42,149 bases of DNA from contig NW_014577864.1 of assembly GCF_000485595.1 (NCBI RefSeq), positions 58,572-100,720 on the forward strand, written 5' to 3'. This document shows, piece after piece, positions 35,718 to 42,149 of the stretch. Position numbers and translations under genes: made by a program. How positions within the stretch are numbered: position 1 is the first letter of the stretch; each line of letters begins with the position of its first letter. The notes under the pieces were generated by a model. The model did no database searches, was not told the DNA's origin, and saw nothing but the letters and a program-made list of their open reading frames with translations. This stretch comes from Priapulus caudatus (Eukaryota > Priapulida > Priapulimorpha > Priapulimorphida > Priapulidae).

Positions 35718-36203
35718 CGTGCGTGTGTGCTAGCTGCGGCCTGCAGGACGTTACCGTTGCGCCACCTAGCTGTGGGACGTTACCGTTCAGAAATTAAAGT
35801 TCCACACTTTACGACTTTGTGTGTTTATTCCTTATATTTTTCCTCAGCTATGTGAACATTTCAGGTATTTGCCAGATGGTGGTCACAAAATTCAATAAAT
35901 ATAGCTCTTTTGGCTTGTTGCATTGCGGTCTATATGGTTTATTGACGCTTTAAAGTTGTAGTTGCTACATTGTCATCTTCAGTGCAAGATGTAGGTTAAA
36001 TTTCTCGGAGATAATTTTAAGAAGATTGCTTACAAGCCAATCTATTTTTAAGCCAATCTAATTACAAAGTTATTTAATTGAATAAATATAGAAATAAAAT
36101 AATATATATAACGAGTGAATTGTTTGTTTATATTCACTCCTGATAATAATGTTCATAAGCAACCGTGTACATAACAGCAAACCGCGGATACGAATATGTA
36201 TGT
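33106..36203. other. intergenic region between PPOX and RASEF 3' ends
   Basis: Tail-to-tail intergenic space. It contains two CCAAT-type motifs 50 bp apart (ATCCAATCAAAACGC near 33734 and CAACCAATCGCGCG near 33786). An uncharacterised open frame of 124 codons (34026-34400) contains an 81-bp internal duplication (CTTGTCACAAGCTCGAT at 34124 and 34205). A GA-rich tract lies at about 35105-35290 and a (GT)n microsatellite at 35650-35727. No exon with family-level similarity was recognised. Confidence 0.5.
35650..35727. repeat. (GT)n microsatellite
   Basis: About 60 bp of pure GT then GCGCGCGTGCGTGTGTGC. Followed by two GGACGTTACCGTT motifs 33 bp apart. Confidence 0.95.
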
Positions 36204-39200
36204 TTAGCAACTACATTTCCCTTTTTTCTTGCCAGCCCCCTCTCTGAGTGTAATCCCTGAACTTTTGACATCGATGTCTTCATTGGCACATAGTTGCCTA
36301 GCCAACTCAAGTACGGCCTCTTCCACGTTTGATCCGTCTTTTGCACTCGTCTCAATGAAAAATGTGCCATGTTCCTGAAAATACAAGCTACTATATTAAA
36401 CCTCGTGTAAGTCGGCCTGCCGTTGTAGACTGATCCGTTCACAGAGTAAGATGAGACATTTGCATAGAGTAACCATACGCTTGGCAATAGTGTTCTTTGA
36501 TGGTGTTAACTGTCAGTGTTATGCCCATTTTGTTGAAAAAGTACATAGAAAAATTATACGTCTTATAATATATTATAATTAATGATGACATCGTCGTTAC
36601 TTAGGAACAAGTAAGGTAATATAGTAAAATCAATATGTTTACCCGTGCCAATTGTTTGCCGTCTGCTTCCATCACAACATTGCTCCCTTTCTGAATCAGG
36701 GCATCTCGTAAATCCGTCTTATTGCCACAAAGCATTATTGGTATTTCTTGGGAAGCACTGGACTATAAAAGTACATTTTTGGGGAATTAACCATCAGCGT
36801 CGGTAGCAAAGTTAGTTCAATAAGAATTTATAATGTGAATGTACATAGGCTTTACAGTTCCATAGTATTCTGGGACCCCAGTATATAAAAAGTCATTACC
36901 CTCTCTCCCTATACCACTGAGCTGTATGTAGCTCATATACAGCGGTTATATACAGTTATTATATTCAGCTCAGTGCCCTAACCCTAAACTCATAACCCTA
37001 ACCGTTACCTATCCCTAACCCTGACCTATCCTTATCCCTAACTCTAACCGATCCCTTATCCTAGTAACCTATCCTGATCCATAACCCTAACCATTCCATA
37101 ACCCTAACCTAGCTATCCCTAACCCTCACCTATACCAAACCCTAACCTATACCAAACCCTAACCTATCCCAAACCCTAACCTATCCCTAACCCTAACATA
37201 TTCCTTTTCCTAACATATCCCTATCCCTAACCCTAACCCTAACCTATGCCTAACCATAACCTATCCTTAACCCTAACCTAGTGGCTCTTAACCTTTTTTG
37301 AGTCATGGACCCCTTTGAGAATCTGGTGAAAGCTATGGACCCCTCCCCAGAAAAATGCACATAATCACATAAACCCAAAACTTTGCATACAATTGTGTTC
37401 ACGGACTCCTTAAATCCTATCCACGGACCCCCTGAAGCCCAGCCACGGACCCCTCGAAGCCCATCCACAGACCCCTCGAAGCCCATCCACGGACCCCCTG
37501 AAGCCCATCCACGGACCCCCTGAAGCCCATCCACGGACCCCCTGAAGCCCATCCACGGACCCCCTGAAGCCCATCCACGGACCCCAAAGAGGTACGTGGA
37601 CCACATGTTAAGAACCCCAGCCCTAACCTATCCCTAAAATGCACGGTCATAAAGTGGGATTTGACCATTTTTCCATATGCTTTAATGTATAGTGTATACA
37701 TAAGTCTATTAAGATAGATCACATGACTTACAGTTACAGTGTCCACCCACTCCCGTACGTTCAGGAACGATCGCTCGTACGTGACGTCATATAGCATTAA
37801 GACACCGTCCGCTCGTCTGAAGTATGATTTTGCTATACTCCTAAATCTGAAATTGCAGCATTTATGCATCGACGATTAGTTGCCTTCCATTTTAAATACA
37901 TGCGCGTATTTTTATATGGCAATATATATAATTTGTAACACCATAGGTTCACGTTGCTAAACGCACAGCTGTGCGCAAAGTGTGCAATTGGGAATGTACA
38001 GAGCAGATTCAAATTTTTTTGCAGTAAACATTTATAATAGTTTTATCAGTTCACAGACTAGCAGAAAGCCCTATAGCTTCTGCGAGGCTTTGACGGCACA
38101 CGGACAATTTGCGCCATAGAGCTGTGATAGCCTAGCCATATGCGCAGTTGGGAAATCTCCTTAAAACAAAGCCTGAGTCTCATTAGAAGAGTGATCTATT
38201 TCTCATTCCCCGGACGGGTGACAGATGTAGCCTGAAATTTACCTTTCTTGACCAGCGGTGTCCCACAACTGCAGTGCGACTTTGCGTCCGTCAACTTCTA
38301 GCGATCTCATTTGAAAGTCCACACCTAAACAGATATATACGGGTTAGAAAATGATTATGCGCGTACACCTTGGGGTTGTCATTATTTTGTCTATCACAAC
38401 GCGTTTGGTTTAGTGGCGCTTACATATTAAACCGAAAAACTAATTAAGAATAATAGTTTAATTTTTGAACCAAGTATTTTTAAATAACCCGAGAACTCTA
38501 TATATCATTAAAAGCCAACACGAAAAAACTAGAGAATAGACATCGTTACTGTAATCTATGCAATCACTATAGTCTAATACCTAATGTTGAGTGTATATTG
38601 GGATTGAACCGGTCCTGGCAGAAACGCTGGATGAAACTCGATTTGCCGACAGCTGCGTCTCCAGCTAACACGAGCTTGTACATTCGTTCTGGCTCGAACT
38701 TCAACTGCGTAGAAAGTTTCCGGTAAGACGACGCGCGTATATTGCACATACCTACAATGCTTCACTTCTATACTATGTACACTTATCGATATGCAATCGA
38801 TATACAACTATTATTACAATAGTTGGTACCTCTCGTGGGCTGTAATTAGTATACGCGCGTTCGATATTTGTACTTAAAATCTTACCTGTGTAAAGGAAAG
38901 GCATAGTTATAGCTGCGACGCTAGGTGAAGTATATAGAACGAATAACAAAACATGAACCTGGTAACTGCAGTGTAATTACGATGCTACATCCCTAACACC
39001 ATTATCAAACGTAACGACGGCGTATAAGTAACGTGTACTCATCACTAGTGTCTATACCGAGAGATGCATTATTATTTACCAGTAAAGCATTAGGAATAGT
39101 TGACACGGTACCTAATAAACCCAGAAGGGGAACCTTGAGAAGGAACTGGGAGAAATTTCGAGGGGGAGAGAGGGGCCGATAGAGCGAGAACATAAAGCAA

Positions 39201-41095
39201 ACAGGTGAGCGAGGGGAAATGGAGAGATAGCAAGAGAGAATGGAGAGCTAGCGAGCGGGAATGGAGAGATAGCAAGAGAGAATGGAGAGATAGCGAAAGG
39301 GAATGGAGAGCTAGCGAGAGGGAATGGAGAGATAGCGAGAGAGAGAATGGAGAGCTAGCGAGCGGGAATGGAGAGATAGCAAGAGAGAATGGAGAGATAG
39401 CGAAAGGGAATGGAGAGCTAGCGAGAGGGAATGGAGAGCTAGCGAGAGGGAATGGAGAGATAGCGAGAGGAAATAGAGAGCGCGCGCGAGAGAGATGTGT
39501 GTGTGAGTGTGTGCGTGCGTGCGTGCCTGCGTGCGTGCGTGCGTGCGTGTATGTGTCTGAGAAGGAAGGAGAGGAGTAAAGAAATGTTTTAGGAAATCGG
39601 CTCAAACCTGCGGCTGGATATGAGCGTTTGTCAGAGGATTATAGGAGAGATCCTGTGATCCAGGCGAGCCGGACGATTCGCTTCCTCTCAACGTTGAAAT
39701 GCCGCTATCTGTTATTAGACAAAATATATATCACACGAATTCTAATGGAACATTCACCTGATCTAGCCAATTCGAAACATAAGCTATTGGTCAGAATTGG
39801 TTTTTAAGGTGGTTATTGGATGATGTTTTACGATTATCAATATTGTGTTGATTTCGATCATCTACTACTTTTCGATTTGCAACGGCAGGGTTATCTACAA
39901 GGGTGTTAGTTATTTAATTACAATTTTATTATTAAATAGTTATAATATATAAATTATTTAATTATATATTAATGATTTATAATTCATAATTATTAGTCTT
40001 ATTAGTTATGTAATTTTTATTTTGATCAGAAACGTTAGGGAGGTGATTTATACGGAAATGTGTCTGTAATCTGGCTCACCAGCGAGCTCTTCAACGCTGC
40101 TGGCGTTGTGGTGAGTCTCGTTCCACTCGGTGACCCGGCACGACGAGCTGACGGCGTGAGACAGCTCCTCTGACAGCGAACACGGCCCGACACTCCCCAT
40201 TGATTCACTAAAGACCCGGAGAAAAACACACACGATTCATTCTGGCCTATAGCTTATACGCGTAGTTGTTTCTCTTCTGTATATATGTGCCACATTGTGA
40301 TCTATGAATACACACCTGGCTTTACTCACCCAGCAGAAAGCGAAGATAACTAGTTACGTATTGAAATTTATTTTCCTGTTCTTATTGATTCGTGAACGAT
40401 TCGAACCATATCATTCGTTATGTGGTTATGTGCGCGTTATAGAGTTCAACGTACGCACGCCCACAGCCCGGCCCGCCCACATGCACGCACACACGCACAC
40501 AAGCTCGCCCGCACACACAGGCCTGCCCGCCTGCACGCACGCACTCACACAAGTGCACAGGCACACACATACGCTGGCACATACCCTTCAGAGTCTGTCG
40601 AGTTTGCTTTTTCTGTCTCATCTTCTTCCAATTCTTCCGCGATGTCAGAGTTCAACGAGCGGGCGTCGGGGTTGTCCGATGACCGTTTCAACCTGCGCTG
40701 TGGCGACGGCGACGCCACGTCTTCGACCAGTCTCGGTAGCGGTAAGCTGGCGTGTAGTGGCAATGTTGTACGGCGTCTGATCTGTAGAGCGACATGAGTG
40801 AATATACATCAATTTCAGACAATCCCACAGCACATGTGTAACTTCTAACACGAGTTTTTCGGCACATTTTAATGTGTGCACAGACAAAAACAAAGCACAT
40901 AGACAGGCCTATAGCGACTTCGTTGATTTTAGATACTATGGTCAACATATCGGTATATGAAAGCGATACGTGATGATTGCGATGACGTCAGCGTTATTTA
41001 CCGATCTGCGCATCTTGTTTTGCGTGTCTTTTTTATGCAGCTCCATCGTCGATCGTAGATCGTCGTTCACGTCCTGCAGACGGCGATTAGACTCA
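36204..41095 (-). CDS. RASEF: RASEF/Rab45-type Rab GTPase, 3' part (nine exons; N-terminus outside window)
   Basis: Large Rab with, in the family, N-terminal EF hands, a coiled coil and a C-terminal GTPase domain; RASEF proteins self-associate and act in membrane traffic. Exons seen: 41095-41002, 40781-40585, 40207-40080, 39708-39608, 38704-38581, 38324-38243, 37846-37732, 36762-36643, 36374-36204 (about 376 aa, all joints in phase). The first encodes the charged coiled-coil end ([20 protein letters not shown]). The next three encode a Ser/acidic linker with [11 protein letters not shown], a motif I recognise from vertebrate RASEF. The Rab domain has P-loop GDAAVGKSS, switch [21 protein letters not shown] and ETSAKDGSN. 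It ends in CSC, a plausible geranylgeranylation site. The exon at 41095 starts in phase, so more 5' exons are expected beyond the edge; none was found between 41096 and 42149. The related CRACR2A/Rab44 family is the main alternative. Possible AATAAA at 35943-35938. Confidence 0.92.
36965..37278. repeat. degenerate CCCTAA (telomere-like) array in a RASEF intron
   Basis: Many CCCTAACC, CCCTAACCTAT and CCTATCCCTAACC units, all in one orientation and strongly degenerate, span about 310 bp. They resume for a few units at 37621-37640 beyond the inserted element. Interstitial arrays like this are common; it does not imply a chromosome end. Confidence 0.85.
37279..37620. mobile_element. hAT-like MITE with internal 22-bp minisatellite
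   Basis: Ends TAGTGGCTCTTAAC and, inverted, CTGGGGTTCTTAAC are flanked by an exact 8-bp duplication CCCTAACC (37271-37278 and 37621-37628), the hAT hallmark. Within it, 37419-37585 is about seven copies of a 22-bp unit, CGGACCCCCTGAAGCCCATC plus CA. The minus strand is open in all three frames through the 22-bp units, giving Trp/Gly-rich 22-residue repeats; this is chance. It sits in the intron between exons 37846-37732 and 36762-36643. Confidence 0.75.
39219..39485. repeat. 21-bp minisatellite (purine-rich) in a RASEF intron
   Basis: Roughly a dozen units of the type GAGAGATAGCAAGAGAGAATG / GAGAGCTAGCGAGCGGGAAT with period 21, followed by GAGA and GTGC runs to about 39550. Because 21 is a multiple of 3, it stays open on both strands as a 7-residue repeat (REWRASE, ISPFPLA). 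Confidence 0.9.
39719..40079. other. RASEF intron, AT-rich, nothing recognised
   Basis: Between exons 40207-40080 and 39708-39608. Contains an AT-rich palindromic stretch (TTATTAAATAGTTATAATATATAAATTATTTAATTA region, 39930-39980) and no other feature. Confidence 0.4.
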
Positions 41096-41131
41096 CTGAA
41101 ATTTGAATATTTTATGCATTTTCGTTACAAT

Positions 41132-41255
41132 ATTATATGATGCGCGCGTGTGTGTATGTGCGCGCGTGCGTCTACGCGCATGTGTGTATGTGCGCGCGTG
41201 CGTCTACGCGCATGTGTGTATGTGCGCGCGTGCGTCTACGCGCATGTATCTGTTC
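41132..41255. repeat. 36-bp GT/GC minisatellite
   Basis: Three copies of a unit containing GTGTGTATGTGCGCGCGTGC and GTCTACGCGCAT, period 36 bp, just upstream of the first RASEF exon seen. Confidence 0.9.
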
Positions 41256-41750
41256 GTGCATTTGTGTATACGCCCATGTATTTTCGTACGGGTCTGTGCA
41301 CAGGCACTTGAAGCGTTTCATAGCACTTAAAGAATATATTATATAAGTGTCAGTGTGCACAGTGCAGCCGCGTGAGCAATGGCGGCAGCCAGTGTTTGTT
41401 GCAGATGAGCATTTGGACGGAATTTTAAGGAAACTGTCGGCAATAATAGGTGAAAGAGTATAGAAACATTAAGAATTTTGTAGTAGATAGATTACGTATT
41501 TATTTAGCATTATATTTTATTGAAACGCTTCAAGTGCCTGTGGGTCTGTGTGCGTTGGACGCGCCTGTGCGTGCGTGTGTGTATGCATTCCGCATGTTCC
41601 TGATTTAGACACATCTAGTTGCATTTGTTTGGGAACCTAAAAGATGGTATCAGTTGTTACAAATAGACGTATTGTTACTAGAATCTCAAATACACAATTA
41701 GGCGGGCCTTAAACCTATTTTGCAGTTGTGTCGCGTTATGATTTGCGTTT
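41256..41750. other. RASEF 5' intron sequence, nothing recognised
   Basis: GCACAGGCACTTGAAGCGTTTCA near 41297 recurs inverted near 41521 (TGAAACGCTTCAAGTGCCTGTG), a 22-bp inverted pair about 230 bp apart that may bound a small element (about 41297-41543). No exon was identified. Confidence 0.4.
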
Positions 41751-41751
41751 A

Positions 41752-42086
41752 TTATTACCTCCGCCAGGGGCGTAGCGGAGGTTATGTTTTCACCGGCGTG
41801 CCATTGAGTGTTGGTTTGTGTGTGTGTGTGTTACCATGCACGTTTCAGTTCACTTCCGCTAGGTGCGCTGTCTGTAGACTTACAAACACGCAACCACAGG
41901 CTAAGGGCCAACCACAGTCCTTCCCCACCTGCACGCTCGCACTAATCCGGATCCAATTAATTATTTAATGATTTAATTATTTAATTAATTTTTCCACTTA
42001 ATTAATTAATTAATTAATACAAAATTTAACATTGAGAGAATTCAGCTGCCTTGGCGGAGGTCTGTGCTCTCCGAGTGCTCTAGTTT
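41752..42086. mobile_element. short element with ACCTCCGCC / GGCGGAGGT inverted ends
   Basis: Starts TATTACCTCCGCC...GCGGAGGTTATGTTTTC and ends CTTGGCGGAGGTCTGTGCTCTCCGAGTGCTCTAG. These termini are those of a short repeat widely seen in animal genomes, particularly marine ones (general knowledge). The interior here is replaced largely by AATTAATT-rich sequence. Confidence 0.6.
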
Positions 42087-42149
42087 TTATAATATAATTC
42101 TCTGTATGAAACAAATATGACTGGAATTTTTTACTACAATGCAAAACCG

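Noticed and set aside
36965-37278. True telomere
   Set aside because: CCCTAA units are strongly degenerate, short and inside a gene intron with coding exons on both sides.
37250-37869. Trp/Gly-rich repeat protein open in three minus-strand frames
   Set aside because: A 22-bp minisatellite without stops gives the same 22-residue pattern in every frame; one of these frames merely runs on from a genuine RASEF exon (37846-37732).
38705-38751. Longer form of the RASEF P-loop exon starting [12 protein letters not shown]
   Set aside because: Acceptor at 38752 would give the wrong phase for the upstream exon; the acceptor at 38705 after a pyrimidine stretch joins in phase.
39090-39605. Long repeat ORFs on both strands (REWRASE and ISPFPLA type)
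   Set aside because: Product of a 21-bp minisatellite in a RASEF intron; period is a multiple of three, so frames stay open.

Overview
The window is animal nuclear DNA. It holds spliced genes with GT-AG introns, three recognisable metazoan protein families, abundant microsatellites and many short palindromic DNA-transposon relics. A marine invertebrate is the best guess, from the CAACGTTGT-type repeats, the 'CCTCCGCC ... GGCGGAGG' element and the TTGACC/GGACGG repeats. I cannot name the phylum. No operon, phage, CRISPR or bacterial feature was seen.

Three genes are reconstructed exon by exon, with phases that agree at every joint. (1) TBC1D20, minus strand, 17256 to 1684, 9 exons, about 432 aa: the ER-anchored Rab1/Rab18 GTPase-activating protein. 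(2) PPOX, plus strand, 20856 to 33105, 10 exons, about 481 aa: mitochondrial protoporphyrinogen IX oxidase of haem synthesis. (3) RASEF (Rab45-type), minus strand, 41095 to 36204, nine 3'-terminal exons, about 376 aa: the coiled-coil tail end, linker and complete Rab GTPase domain; the N-terminus lies beyond the right edge. TBC1D20 and PPOX are head-to-head about 3.6 kb apart; PPOX and RASEF are tail-to-tail about 3.1 kb apart. No functional link between the three is implied beyond the general Rab connection of the two outer genes.

Region by region: 1-9470 carries a 3.07-kb block twice (1-3060 and 6398-9470), each copy with the last two TBC1D20 exons. The left copy is open and the right copy, nearer the rest of the gene, is frameshifted; this is either a real segmental duplication or a false duplication in the assembly. 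9.5-17.3 kb holds the other TBC1D20 exons with tandem repeats, a TTAA-flanked MITE and a 765-bp foldback element in introns. 17.5-20.2 kb, the shared 5' space of TBC1D20 and PPOX, is packed with consecutive inverted-repeat elements. 20.95-28.85 kb is the giant first PPOX intron, with an assembly gap, long purine/pyrimidine tracts and a large inverted repeat whose arms lie about 6 kb apart. 28.9-33.1 kb is the compact remainder of PPOX. 33.1-36.2 kb is intergenic. 36.2-41.1 kb is RASEF, whose introns hold a degenerate CCCTAA array, a hAT-like MITE nested in that array, and minisatellites. The right end carries one more short TE.

I found no convincing new multi-gene system. The most unusual material is the density and size of foldback (palindromic) DNA and the duplicated gene end.
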